DNA from: Tethya wilhelma
Lineage: Eukaryota > Porifera > Demospongiae > Tethyida > Tethyidae
DNA: 64,000 nt
Direction of reading: 5' to 3'
Assembly (NCBI GenBank): GCA_964030475.1
Contig: CAXIPT010000018.1
Location: 317,533-381,532 of the forward strand
A model generated the notes under the pieces. That model saw nothing but the letters and a program-made list of their open reading frames with translations. It did no database searches and was not told where the DNA came from. This document shows positions 11,824 to 20,439 of the stretch, piece by piece. Every line of letters starts with the position of its first letter. Positions within the stretch are counted from its first letter, which is position 1. Made by a program: the position numbers and the translations under genes.

Positions 11824-13659
11824 CTACCTGCTGTAATAACTGAGTGGATGCTCAATTCCATCATCATCCTTCTGGCTCAGTACAGCACCTACGCCTCGAT
11901 CAGATGCATCTGTCTGCAGAATGAATGGTCGAGAAAAGTCTGGGCTCTGCAAAATAGGTGAAGAATACAACAACAGTTGTTTCAGTTTGCCAAAAGATTG
12001 TTCACATTTACTGTCCCAACGCACTAAATTGGGAGCATTTTTCCGAGTGAGATCTGTTAGGGGTAGAGCGATAGTGGCATAATCTGGTATAAAACGACGA
12101 TAGTAACCAGTAAGACCTAGGAATGCTCTAACTTGGGTCTTGGTCTTGAGGACTGGAAACTGATGCACAGCTTGCAACTTGTCTATTTCTGGTTTGACAA
12201 TCCCATTGCCAACAACATGACCTAAATAGCTACATTGTTTCATACCAAATTGACATTTCTTTGGCTTTGCTGTTAACCCAGCCTCTTGAAGTCGTCGAAA
12301 CACCTGCTCGAGATGTTGAAGGTGCTCTTCCCATGATGAACTGTAAATCACCAGGTCATCTAGATAGGCTGCCGGGAATCCTTGCAAACCTTGGATCAGG
12401 CGGTCCATCATTCGCTGAAAGGTAGCCGGGGCTCCTTGTAAGCCGAAAGGCATTTTCTTGAATTGATAAAGGCCAAAGGGAGTGATGAAGGCAGTCTTGT
12501 GATGATCCTCTTTGGCCACAGGCACCCCCTGCGTGAGATCAAGAGTGGTGATGAAGGACGCTTTGCCCAGTTGGTCTATCATATCATCAATCCTAGGCAT
12601 TGGGTATGCATCGGACTGAGAGACACTATTCAGTCTACGGTAATCAACATAGAGACGTAAGCTACCATCCTTCTTCTTAACATGAACAATGGGTGCTGCC
12701 CACTCACTAGCTGATGGCTCAATGATTCCCTGTTGTAACATCTCGTCAATCTCTCTCTGGATGTCTGTACGAAATGCTTGGGGCAATCTGTAAGGTGGCA
12801 ACCTCACCGGACGAGCTGAGCCTGTGGAGATTGTATGCTCTGCCAATCTTGTCTGACCTGGCTCGTTGCATAAGACAGGTGCGAACTTCTCCAGGAACTC
12901 ATGTAGCTGCTTGCGTTGTCTGGAGTTCAGCTGCTTACCCACCACTGGTTGATCTTTGCTGTCACCATCTTTCCAGAATGGAACTGCCTCCCCTTCTGCA
13001 TCTTCTGGGTCATCACTGACGTAGTAGTTTGATTCTGTTGTTTTGTGTACTTGAAATTCTCTCAGCATATTTACATGGAAGACCCTCTGCCTCTTCCTAT
13101 GCTCATGCATGTCAATGAGGTAATTAACTTTACCCATGCGTCTCACCACCTGATATGGCCCTTGCCATTGTGCCAATAGTTTGCTCGTAGATGTGGGTAG
13201 AAGAACCAGTACCGGGTCTCCAGGCTGAAACTCACGAACTCTCACCCTCTTGTCATGCCAGCTTTTCTGCCTGGCTTGGGCTTTGGACAGATTGTCTTGT
13301 ACCAACTCTGCCATCTTCAGCATCTTCTCCCGGGTTGAGAGCACATAGGAAACAACACTGTCCTCACTCTTTTGGTGTGCTTCCCATGACTCCTTCAGCA
13401 CATCTAGCAGTCCTCTCACATCTCGACCGTAGAGCAACTCGAAGGGTGAAAACCCTGTGGAGGCCTGAGGCACCTCCCTGTATGCAAATAAAAGGTAGGG
13501 CACCAATCTGTCCCACTCCTTTCCTTCCTCAGTGGCTGCTTTCCTCTGCATACTCTTGAGGGTTTGGTTAAACCGCTCGACGAGTCCATCCATCTGAGGA
13601 TGATAGGGACTCGTGCAGATCGGGTGTATGTGTAGCAGGCGATACAGCTCGGCCAACAA
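11824..13659 (-). CDS. Element 1 pol: integrase C-terminal half fused to RT and RNase H
   Basis: One continuous 611-residue frame. Residues 1-90 are the end of the integrase core, with the third catalytic acid E28 in LVERFNQTLK. Residues about 140-205 form a GPY/F-type integrase C-terminus (WQGPYQVV, G167-Y169). Residues about 280-480 are reverse transcriptase, with D374 in LDLTQG and the YLDD box at 432-435. Residues about 500-611 are the RT connection and the start of RNase H, with D584 in TDAS. The frame thus proves the order IN-RT-RH. About three residues normally found after LTQG seem to be missing. The listed start is simply where the frame opens; the true protein begins upstream in the next ORF, across a frameshift near 13,670. 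Confidence 0.9.
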   Translation of the reverse strand: MLAELYRLLHIHPICTSPYHPQMDGLVERFNQTLKSMQRKAATEEGKEWDRLVPYLLFAYREVPQASTGFSPFELLYGRDVRGLLDVLKESWEAHQKSEDSVVSYVLSTREKMLKMAELVQDNLSKAQARQKSWHDKRVRVREFQPGDPVLVLLPTSTSKLLAQWQGPYQVVRRMGKVNYLIDMHEHRKRQRVFHVNMLREFQVHKTTESNYYVSDDPEDAEGEAVPFWKDGDSKDQPVVGKQLNSRQRKQLHEFLEKFAPVLCNEPGQTRLAEHTISTGSARPVRLPPYRLPQAFRTDIQREIDEMLQQGIIEPSASEWAAPIVHVKKKDGSLRLYVDYRRLNSVSQSDAYPMPRIDDMIDQLGKASFITTLDLTQGVPVAKEDHHKTAFITPFGLYQFKKMPFGLQGAPATFQRMMDRLIQGLQGFPAAYLDDLVIYSSSWEEHLQHLEQVFRRLQEAGLTAKPKKCQFGMKQCSYLGHVVGNGIVKPEIDKLQAVHQFPVLKTKTQVRAFLGLTGYYRRFIPDYATIALPLTDLTRKNAPNLVRWDSKCEQSFGKLKQLLLYSSPILQSPDFSRPFILQTDASDRGVGAVLSQKDDDGIEHPLSYYSR

Positions 13660-14347
13660 CTGCGAGGTGAAATCTGATCTGATCTGTCAGGATTTCTTCG
13701 GGCACTCCGACCCGTGCAAACACCTTAATGAGCTCCTCTGCTACGTGTACTGCCTCTGTACTCTTCAGTGGGATCGCTTCCGGGTACCTGGTTGCATAGT
13801 CACATATGACAAGTACAAACCGATTACCTGTCTTGCTACGAGGAAGTGGACCCACAATATCCATAGCTATTCTCCGGAATGGCTCTGAGATCACTGGGAG
13901 TGGGATGAGTGGTGCTGGAACAACCCTGCGCCCTGTCAATTTCTGGCACAGCTCACAACACCTGCAGAACTCTTCTATGTCCCTGAAGACTGTAGGCCAA
14001 TAGAAACGCCGAAGTATGCGCTGCCTAGTCTTCTCCACTCCAAGATGACCTGCCAATGGTATCTCGTGACCTAATTCTAATACCTTCTTCCTGCAAGGTT
14101 TGGGTAAAACGAGTTGTTCGATCTCGCACTCCTCACCACGTCCCGGCGGAGTCCACCTTCTGTAGACCAGCCCCTCCCTCTTGAAGAAGCCGATGCCTGC
14201 TGAGTTAGGATGACCACCTGCTGCCTCTCTTATCTTAGCCAGAGTGTCATCCTGTTCTTGGAGCTCTCGCAGCTCCTTAGCTGAAAACTCGAGTGGATGA
14301 GGTTCGGTCGACACACCCCTGTCGACCTCGGTGTTTCCTTGGTCCAT
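13568..14347 (-). CDS. Element 1 pol: integrase N-terminal half
   Basis: 259-residue frame. It holds the H2C2 zinc-binding domain (H94, H101, C131, C134) and the integrase core up to the first two catalytic acids, D163 in AMDIVGP and D222 in ILTDQ. After D222 the frame runs into an unrelated tail, while the neighbouring frame (the ORF ending at 11,824) continues the core. A short deletion near 13,670 therefore split one protein in two. It lies downstream of gag-PR and upstream of RT. Integrase joins the cDNA ends to host DNA. The N-terminal 25 residues may be a linker from the protease. Confidence 0.88.
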   Translation of the reverse strand: MDQGNTEVDRGVSTEPHPLEFSAKELRELQEQDDTLAKIREAAGGHPNSAGIGFFKREGLVYRRWTPPGRGEECEIEQLVLPKPCRKKVLELGHEIPLAGHLGVEKTRQRILRRFYWPTVFRDIEEFCRCCELCQKLTGRRVVPAPLIPLPVISEPFRRIAMDIVGPLPRSKTGNRFVLVICDYATRYPEAIPLKSTEAVHVAEELIKVFARVGVPEEILTDQIRFHLAVVGRAVSPATHTPDLHESLSSSDGWTRRAV

Positions 14348-14472
14348 CTGCTGTCGGAAAGCACGTCTCTGTTCTTGTTAAGTATCTCACCTATTGAAAT
14401 GCTGGAGCTTACTTCCTGTGTACCATCCTCTACTGGGTTTGGTTGAGCTCCAGATAGGATTTCTCTTTCCCT

Positions 14473-15690
14473 TCATATAAGCTCCTCCTCGAGCTGTTTC
14501 TTGGCCTGAGCACGGGTGACCACAACCATGACGTCTTCAGTCACTAAGGGCTCTGCCTGCCCATGACTGCCCAACAACTGTCTGAGCTCAGGAACATCTC
14601 CACCAAGGAGTACTTGGACTGGGAGTGTGGTAGAAACCGCTGCTTCGACCTCAATGGGGGTTCCATCTATCTTCATCTGTAAATTGGCTAGAGGGTACAA
14701 TACAGTGTCACCATGTGCACATCTGATTGTGGCTACATCTCCCTCAATGATCTTCTCTGGGGGAACCAATTCCTGCCGTACCATGGTTCTCTTGCAAGCC
14801 GTGTCCAGTACTATCTCCTGGACCCACTGGCCTTCCACTGTGCCTGGTCTGCTCCAAGTGTCCACATCCTTGAATTTACCTGTAGAAACATTAGACTCAC
14901 AGAGTAATGCAGTCTCTGGACAGTCTGCAGCTCTGTGTCCCTCTTGGTTGTAGTTGAAGCATCTAAATGGGGTAGTCTTCTTGCCCTGTTGCTGGCTTGA
15001 TAGCTCCTTAGGGTTGGGGTCAGCTCCCGCCTTTTCCTTCAGGGTTTCCTTCTCTCGCCTTGCCTGAAGCTTGCAGCACTCCTCCGTCAGGTGTCCTACA
15101 GCTCTGCAGTAGCTGCACCATTTCCTGTTGGTGGATGCCAGTGACTTCTTCTGGGAGTCTGCTCCTCCTTTGGTAGGCTCCTGTCCCCTTGCCAGCTCAT
15201 ACTCGTCAGCCAGCTCTCCCACTTCAACGCAGGTCTTGGGTTTCTTGTCCGTGACCCAGGCTCTCTTCTCACGAGGTAGGCTCTCCAGGAACTGTTCGAT
15301 TCCTATAGCCTCCTTGATCCCTTCTATTGTGGTGTAATCCTTTAGCCATTTGTTCTGGAGGTCCATCAACCGCATGGCCAATTCCCGATTGGTCTCTCCA
15401 GACTTCCGTGTTGCTGCTCTGAATTGGCGTCTATATGCCTCAACGTTTATGCCATAACGTGTTAGAATAGCAGCTCTTACTTTGTCATAATCCGCAGATT
15501 CCTCCGTGGACATTGCAGCATAGGCTTGCTGAGCGGAACCAGACAGCTGGGGCGTCAAGTAGTAGCTCCAATGCTCCTTTGCTACTTTGTAGGCCTCCAT
15601 GACCCTCTCGAACGTGATGAGGTATGCCTCGATGTCATCGTCTCCCTTCAGAGGTGCCAGTTTCACCTGGGGTGCACCACTAAGGGGCAT
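14473..15690 (-). CDS. Element 1 Gag (SCAN-like capsid, zinc knuckles) and aspartic protease
   Basis: 405-residue frame. Residues about 85-168 (YRRQFRAATR..., IEQFLESLP, AWVTDKKP, VGELADEYELAR) closely resemble the vertebrate SCAN domain, which is thought to derive from Gmr1-like Gag capsid. A CCHC knuckle lies at 192-205. A second at 244-257 has Tyr247 where the second Cys should be. A retropepsin-like segment follows, with DTA at 296-298 in place of the usual DTG and a flap/core block VLLGGDVPEL near 363. Upstream Gag sequence is in another frame (15,663-15,887), separated by a frameshift near 15,705. The protein would form the particle and process it; the Gly-to-Ala change in the active-site triad probably impairs the protease. 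Confidence 0.85.
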   Translation of the reverse strand: MPLSGAPQVKLAPLKGDDDIEAYLITFERVMEAYKVAKEHWSYYLTPQLSGSAQQAYAAMSTEESADYDKVRAAILTRYGINVEAYRRQFRAATRKSGETNRELAMRLMDLQNKWLKDYTTIEGIKEAIGIEQFLESLPREKRAWVTDKKPKTCVEVGELADEYELARGQEPTKGGADSQKKSLASTNRKWCSYCRAVGHLTEECCKLQARREKETLKEKAGADPNPKELSSQQQGKKTTPFRCFNYNQEGHRAADCPETALLCESNVSTGKFKDVDTWSRPGTVEGQWVQEIVLDTACKRTMVRQELVPPEKIIEGDVATIRCAHGDTVLYPLANLQMKIDGTPIEVEAAVSTTLPVQVLLGGDVPELRQLLGSHGQAEPLVTEDVMVVVTRAQAKKQLEEELI

Positions 15691-15887
15691 AGCAGTAGTT
15701 GTGCTGTTTTTGTTGAGTCGCTAACAAGCTTCATGAGAGCGTCCATCTGCTCTTTCATTTGAGTGATGCACTGCTCAGCAGCACGTTCTCGTTCGGTACG
15801 CTCGGCAACAAACTCCTCCTCTCGTTTGCGCCAGTCTTCCACGAGCGACTGCATCATCTGCTCCATGCTCTTTAGTGTTCCCTCCAT
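15663..15887 (-). CDS. Element 1 Gag N-terminal coiled coil
   Basis: Short frame starting MEGTLKSMEQMM, rich in Glu, Arg and Lys with heptad-like spacing (WRKREEEFVAERTERERAAEQ). It predicts a coiled coil of about 55 residues. Its last residues read out of frame where the downstream Gag frame starts (about 15,705), so both are parts of one Gag. The start Met is the first after the primer-binding region and is about 110 bp inside the LTR edge. Confidence 0.7.
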   Translation of the reverse strand: MEGTLKSMEQMMQSLVEDWRKREEEFVAERTERERAAEQCITQMKEQMDALMKLVSDSTKTAQLLLCPLVVHPR

Positions 15888-15984
15888 TTCTGCAAATCCC
15901 TCAGGTTATTTGTAGACAGCTCCTGACCGAGTTGTCATTAAAAGAGTAGTTCGTGGTTGAGAGTCAGTTGTACGTCTGATCTCA

Positions 15985-15996
15985 CCTCTGCCACCA
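15985..15996 (-). promoter_or_regulatory. Primer-binding site of element 1
   Basis: On minus, TGGTGGCAGAGG follows the 5' LTR after a 2-nt spacer. It matches the expected complement of the eukaryotic initiator-Met tRNA 3' end (TGGTAGCAGAGG) at 11 of 12 positions. This is the normal place for the minus-strand primer. Confidence 0.65.
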
Positions 15997-15998
15997 AA

Positions 15999-16705
15999 TG
16001 TGAAAGATTCGGGTTAACTATTCCGCGGAGATTACGCTGCGAAGCGATGTTGAGATGATTGGAACGAGAGATTGCTTTTAACCAACCTTATTGAAAAAGT
16101 GGAAGACTGAAAATATGCTAAAAACTAGACACTTATATAGTAAACTACAGTATGATCTAATATCTACACACAACTTAAAAGGGAATTATGCAATACAGGA
16201 ATTGTGAACTAAAGAATTTGACAACATAGCACATCATACATGCCCTAGCTAGTACAAATCAGGAACTCAACTCAAAAGCATAAAGAGCAAAATGAGCATA
16301 CATCAAATAGTATTATCCTGAGTGATCTGAGAGATTAAGGAACATGTGAAAGCAAAAGTATTGCACATCCTAACATACACCAATAACAATCATAACTGAA
16401 AAGAACCACATCCTAGATACTAGAACACAAAATCACAAATTAAACCACAGTCATCCTAAATACAAATCAAAGACATATTCAAAGGTACAAATCAGAAACA
16501 TTAAGACACACCATACCAAATAAGAACATACACGCAAACCACCATTCATGCATGCAAATGATATAAGTGTACACCTGACAAATTAAGCCTACGACTAACC
16601 AAAATAAATAACAAATACAATATTTAAACATCAAAGGCCTAAACAGGAAGAATAAAGTGTACCATACATAAATCATAACCAAATTAAATACCCATAAATG
16701 TCACA
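15999..16705 (-). repeat. 5' LTR of element 1
   Basis: 707 bp with TGTGA...TCACA ends. It is the most complete of three copies in the window (others 7,989-8,691 and 11,013-11,524). Relative to the copy at 7,989 it lacks 9 bp near 16,215 and has 11 bp more near 16,310. No promoter motif was confidently identified. Confidence 0.9.
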
Positions 16706-16812
16706 CTAACTAACTAGCATTGTTTTACTAGCTGTAATCCACTTCCAATCCAGTTTACACGCAATACCAAGCTGACTTTGATCCTGGCTTGAGTGCTGTG
16801 TGTAAACAGGGT

Positions 16813-16994
16813 ATATAAAAACTCATCACTAGCTAGCGAATAGACTTGATCTGGTATTTTAGCGATTTTGCTGATTCAGCACTTGTGATGATGTCACTTC
16901 TTTTTAATTTTTACCTATTTTGGCAGCTTGTTTAAAAATATGGACACTTCCCAGTGAATGTATCCATAAATAGCTATCTCTAATTCTGAAATGG
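16813..16994. other. Short gap between two gypsy elements, nothing recognised
   Basis: No open frame or repeat match. Its last five bases before element 2 (GAGGT, 16,995-16,999) form that element's target duplication. Confidence 0.5.
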
Positions 16995-16999
16995 GAGGT

Positions 17000-17127
17000 T
17001 GTGGTGTCTTTACCACTTAGCTACCACTGCGAACTAGATTCAATAAGATTTAATATAGATCTTTAAGAACACATGGAACGTTCGGTCCAACAATCATATA
17101 TCCAATTATATAATACACACGTGATAC
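17000..17127 (-). repeat. 3' LTR of element 2, part 1
   Basis: First 128 bp (plus-strand sense) of the 170-bp LTR, identical in layout to 23,072-23,200. It stops at GATAC, where the LINE insertion begins; the rest of the LTR resumes at 19,039. Confidence 0.9.
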
Positions 17128-17241
17128 ACGGCTGTTAATTGTGCATTTCCAAACTGCTCCTTGGTTACTCATGCAACCTGTGCTGGTTATACAGACCGAG
17201 GGGCCAAGAGAGTCTCTCAATTTCGTTGTTTGAATCACAAA

Positions 17242-18545
17242 ATGGGAAAACCTACTACAAATAGGGAGGGAGCTTCTTCAGTGTCTAAAGTTGCTACTAC
17301 CTCAGGGGCTTCACATGACTCCATTTCTAAGGGCTCAAGAAATCACAGTTGTTCTACAACAGTAAATGGCGTAACCGCTAGTCCTTTGACTGCCAAGGCT
17401 ATTTCACATGTCAAGTAATATAGCTGCCTGTGTGGCTCTAATGACTCATGTACTCTCTGCCTCTCCACTAAGAACTCCACACAGTCAAGGAGCTGCAATG
17501 TTAACTCTTCTGAGTCAACTGCCTCAGTTGCTGAGCTGTCCTCGTTAGTACATTCCTTCTCGAGTAACATTGCCAAAACAGAAAGGGATCTTAAGCTAGA
17601 AAATAAATCCCTCCGCCTTCATATCATATCTTTGGAAGAGCGTATTAGCAACCTCGAATGTGTGAAAGCTCTTTCAGCTGATCTTCCAAAGCATGTCCTG
17701 TTTCAACATCCTCGGCCAGCAGAGTGCAAGACACTTGCCCTAGTAACAACTCTGGCTCAGTCCCTAGACCGGGTAGACCCCCAAAACACCAGAAATCATT
17801 TGCTGATTCTGTGTCGCAGCAGAGGTCCTCAGCAAGGCCTCCAGAGAAAACGCATAAGGACTACTCCAAACAAATTCCTCAGATGCAAGGTTTCCCTACC
17901 CGTACCTTCTACCGTCGTGGGACTGTCAGGGGAGCATCTTCTTCTTCTTCAAATAGGAATCCCATACAGCACTCTCACACAACAAGTGTTAACAGGCAGG
18001 TGAGCCATGCAGAGCCTGACTTCAGAATTGTATGGGGTACACGGTTCTCAACTACAGCTGATGCTGTGAAACAAGTCATCACTGAAGCAGCTCCAGAGAA
18101 TGAAACCTCTCAGATTGAGGTTGTTAAATCAGTCCGCAGAAATCGCCAAACCAAGTGGTGGTTTACAGTCTCTGCTCCACGTCTTGCTCTTGAGAAGGTA
18201 GACTCCTTGTGGCCTCACATTGCTGTTGGTGATCGGATGAAATGGTCCCTTCAGAAGTCTCTGAGGCCTCCTACTCCCAGTATTCCCTCCACCTCTAGAG
18301 ATGAAGAGAGGCCTAATGCTGCTCCACAGGGTTCTCAAACTGCTGCACAAGAGAGCCAGGAGATACAATCCCTCGTTACTAGTGTTGGTAGGGCACCTGC
18401 TACAAGTGAGGAGGGAGTGACTGCCAATGTTAGTGTCGTCAACCCCTCAGGAGAGGATGAGGATGTCTACACAATTTCCTCCAAGGATTCTAACCTCTCC
18501 GCTAGTTCAAGGGCTTCTTCTCAGGAGCCCGAGAACAGGGGGTAA
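17242..18545 (+). pseudogene. LINE ORF1-like protein, frameshifted
   Basis: A frame starting MGKPTTNREG (17,242) stops at 17,418. It continues beyond the stop with a Cys-rich piece (CLCGSNDSCTLC) and a coiled-coil stretch (ERDLKLENKSLRLHIISLEERI, about 17,580-17,660). It then passes, across a frame change near 17,720, into a 273-residue frame ending at 18,545. That frame is Ser/Pro/Arg-rich with one structured patch (VVKSVRRNRQTKWWF ... LEKVDSLWPH, about 18,120-18,220) and an acidic Ser-rich tail. ORF1 proteins of LINEs bind RNA and often combine a coiled coil with a basic domain. I cannot name the clade. Confidence 0.6.
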
Positions 18546-18600
18546 CACCCCCATCCCCCCCTCTGTCTCCCAAGCCACCAATACCACCATAAACAGAGGG

Positions 18601-18804
18601 GGGTCTGGCTCGTCTGTAGTACGAGTTGGTTGTTCGTACGTGGCTTCAAATCTAACATTATCTTCATGATCTGCTTGATTATTAATCATTCGCTAGATAT
18701 CTGTGCTATTTCTGAGCATTGGCTCCACTCTTTTAATTTGAACTTACTAGGTAGATTTCACCGTGACTTCCATGCTTACTCAATGTCGGCACCATCTGAG
18801 GATT
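18601..18804 (+). pseudogene. LINE ORF2 endonuclease start, truncated
   Basis: The frame with LDICAISEHWLH and FHRDFHAYSMS resembles the beginning of an APE-like endonuclease, where the ..E.WL motif supplies the catalytic Glu. It stops at 18,802 and no further catalytic blocks or RT follow before the element ends. ORF2 was therefore removed by an internal deletion. Confidence 0.6.
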
Positions 18805-19038
18805 GAGGAGTCTATTACTTGCACCCCCAGATATCTCCGTGGTAATGCGGATCAACGCCTCGCTCTTTGGCTGCAGCTCCGCCCTCAACTATCTCGCAAA
18901 TTCCGGACTATATCACGTGCCCCCACTACGTATACTAGTGAATTAATTGAATTAACAGCTCACTGAACTAAACACTTTGGCCCCGTAACGACTATTGGGC
19001 AACTCTCCTTGATTGGAGGCAAAAAAGAAGAAGAAGAA

Positions 19039-19085
19039 GATACTAACATTACATAACAGTTCAAAGTACATATCCAGTCACCACA
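19039..19085 (-). repeat. 3' LTR of element 2, part 2
   Basis: Remaining 47 bp of the LTR, starting with the repeated GATAC and ending CCACA. It is followed at 19,086 by the purine tract (on minus AAGAAGGGGAGGAG) that marks the LTR/internal border. Confidence 0.88.
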
Positions 19086-20431
19086 CTCCTCCCCTTCTTA
19101 AAAGCAATTACAGTCATACGACGATGTTTGGTTCGGTCTCGAAGGGAATATTGTTTACGAGGGTTTACTGGTGAATTAGTCTCAGAAATGGTAGGAGTGT
19201 CCAGAGTAGGTTGGGTATTCACTCCAGAAGTAGGTTCTGTGACGACTGATGATTGTTCAGATTGTTCAACCTCTGACTCAGAAACATCAGATGTAGTACT
19301 AGGTGGTGTTTCAGTTACAGGTGTTTCTGAAATGGTTCCATTCAAAACAGATGAAGGAATACTGGGTTGTGAGACATGGTCACCCTCAACGTCATGTTGC
19401 GGACTATCACCCATAGCTCGAATGTGATCAATATGTCTCTTCCAAACCAAATCCGATCCTATCTGTACCAAATATGAGAGAGGACCATTTCTTTCAATTA
19501 TAACTCCTGCAGCCCATGGTTGATTTGGACGTATGTTTCGAACAAGTACTCTTTGGCCTAAGAATAATTCTCTTGCTTTCGCATGCTGGTCATGCTGAAG
19601 TTTCTGAGTAGCTTGGTGGGCTACCACATCTTCTTCAACATTAGGATGAAGCAAATCCAGTCGAGTGCGGACTTGTCTCTGAGAACAGGGCGAAACATTG
19701 GTAGTACAATGAGGAGTACTTCGGTAGGTTAACAAGAAAGTCATCAACCTTTGTTGAAAAGACATACTGTGCTTCTCCGTTGATTTCATGGCTTTCTTAA
19801 AAGACTGAACAAATCTCTCGGCAGCACCATTGCTAGAAGGATGGTATGGAGCACATCTGATATGCTTGATACCGTTGCTCTTTAAGAATGTAGCAAACTC
19901 TGATGAAGTAAATTGTGGTCCATTGTCGGACACAAGTTGCAACGGTAGACCATAAGCAGCAAATAGACGTCTCAACTCTTGAATAGTAGCGGTAGATGTA
20001 GTGCTGTTCATTTCAATCACCTCTGGCCAACGAGAGTGAGCATCAACTACTATCAAACACATACGACCTTGAAATGGGCCAGCAAAATCAACATTGATCC
20101 GTTGCCATGGCTTTGAAGGCCAGGTCCAGGGATGTAATGGAGCAACTAGTGGTTTGTTTCGTACAGCTTGGCAAGATGTACAAGAACGTATCATCTCTTC
20201 AATCTCAGAGTCAAGTTTAGGCCACCACAGATTGCTTCTAGCCAGGGCCTTTGTTTTGGCGATACCCATGTGGCTTTGGTGTAGCTCTTGCAATATGCAA
20301 TCTCGTAACTTTGCCACTCGGATTCCCCACAAGAGACAATCTCCTGTAATTGTGAGTTCATCTCTTCGATTGTAGTATGGCTGTAACTCAGGTGAGAAAG
20401 TCTCAGGCCACCCTTGACGGGTATACTGCAT
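19061..20431 (-). CDS. Element 2 integrase
   Basis: 456-residue frame. It begins in the linker after RNase H and holds the H2C2 zinc domain (HQSHMG...CTSCQ). The integrase core follows, with its three acids in NVDFAGP, LVSDNGPQF and NGAAERFVQ. A C-terminal barrel region (LFLGQRVLVRNIRPNQPW) and a long Ser/Thr/Glu-rich tail complete it. The last residues run into the LTR. Compared with element 3, three residues (9 bp) are missing near 20,315. This is the last pol domain, in normal Ty3/gypsy order. It is probably intact as a domain, though separated from RT by frame breaks. Confidence 0.92.
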   Translation of the reverse strand: MQYTRQGWPETFSPELQPYYNRRDELTITGDCLLWGIRVAKLRDCILQELHQSHMGIAKTKALARSNLWWPKLDSEIEEMIRSCTSCQAVRNKPLVAPLHPWTWPSKPWQRINVDFAGPFQGRMCLIVVDAHSRWPEVIEMNSTTSTATIQELRRLFAAYGLPLQLVSDNGPQFTSSEFATFLKSNGIKHIRCAPYHPSSNGAAERFVQSFKKAMKSTEKHSMSFQQRLMTFLLTYRSTPHCTTNVSPCSQRQVRTRLDLLHPNVEEDVVAHQATQKLQHDQHAKARELFLGQRVLVRNIRPNQPWAAGVIIERNGPLSYLVQIGSDLVWKRHIDHIRAMGDSPQHDVEGDHVSQPSIPSSVLNGTISETPVTETPPSTTSDVSESEVEQSEQSSVVTEPTSGVNTQPTLDTPTISETNSPVNPRKQYSLRDRTKHRRMTVIAFKKGRSVVTGYVL

Positions 20432-20439
20432 GACTTTGC

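Larger units (their letters stand above)
9014..11832. repeat. Tandem segmental duplication, unit 2
   Basis: Second copy of the unit starting at 5,631. It runs through the same flank and a 5'-shortened LTR (11,013-11,524), then continues without a break into the rest of gypsy element 1. This shows that the duplication happened after that element had inserted. Relative to unit 1 it lacks 356 bp at 10,593/10,594, about 178 bp of LTR at about 11,012, and several blocks of about 10 bp. Confidence 0.85.
11013..16705 (-). mobile_element. Gypsy element 1, Gmr1-like (LTR-gag-PR-IN-RT-RH-LTR)
   Basis: LTR retrotransposon on minus. The 5' LTR is 15,999-16,705 and the shortened 3' LTR is 11,013-11,524. 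Between them lie a Gag with SCAN-like capsid and zinc knuckles, an aspartic protease, integrase, then reverse transcriptase and RNase H. Integrase precedes RT, the reverse of ordinary Ty3/gypsy elements. That order defines the Gmr1-like gypsy group described by Goodwin and Poulter, from deuterostomes as I recall it. Coding regions are broken by a Gag frameshift, an integrase frameshift and a stop in RNase H. No 5-bp target duplication is visible, because the left end has been rearranged by the tandem duplication. Confidence 0.85.
10677..16812. mobile_element. Possible DNA transposon into which element 1 inserted
   Basis: ACCCCGTTTATACAC at 10,677-10,691 and GTGTAAACAGGGT at 16,799-16,812 are inverted. 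The similarity continues inward (GGATCAAA...CTTGG on both sides) for about 45 bp. The two ends sit outside the LTRs of element 1, as if the retroelement had landed inside an older short inverted-repeat element. ATA flanks both ends, which could be a target duplication. Identity between the ends is only moderate. Confidence 0.35.
17128..19038 (+). mobile_element. LINE (non-LTR) insertion, internally deleted, inside the LTR
   Basis: 1.9-kb plus-strand insertion bounded by the direct repeat GATAC (17,123-17,127 and 19,039-19,043). It ends in a GAA-rich tail (19,026-19,038). It holds an ORF1-like gene and only the first part of an APE-type endonuclease; reverse transcriptase is absent. The sequence after the endonuclease fragment (about 18,805-19,020) is not clearly assignable. 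Polarity, tail and short target repeat fit target-primed insertion of a non-LTR element. Confidence 0.75.

Noticed and set aside
12463..15762. Several plus-strand ORFs of 65-122 residues across element 1
   Set aside because: They lie antisense to clear Gag, integrase and RT frames and show no domain of their own.
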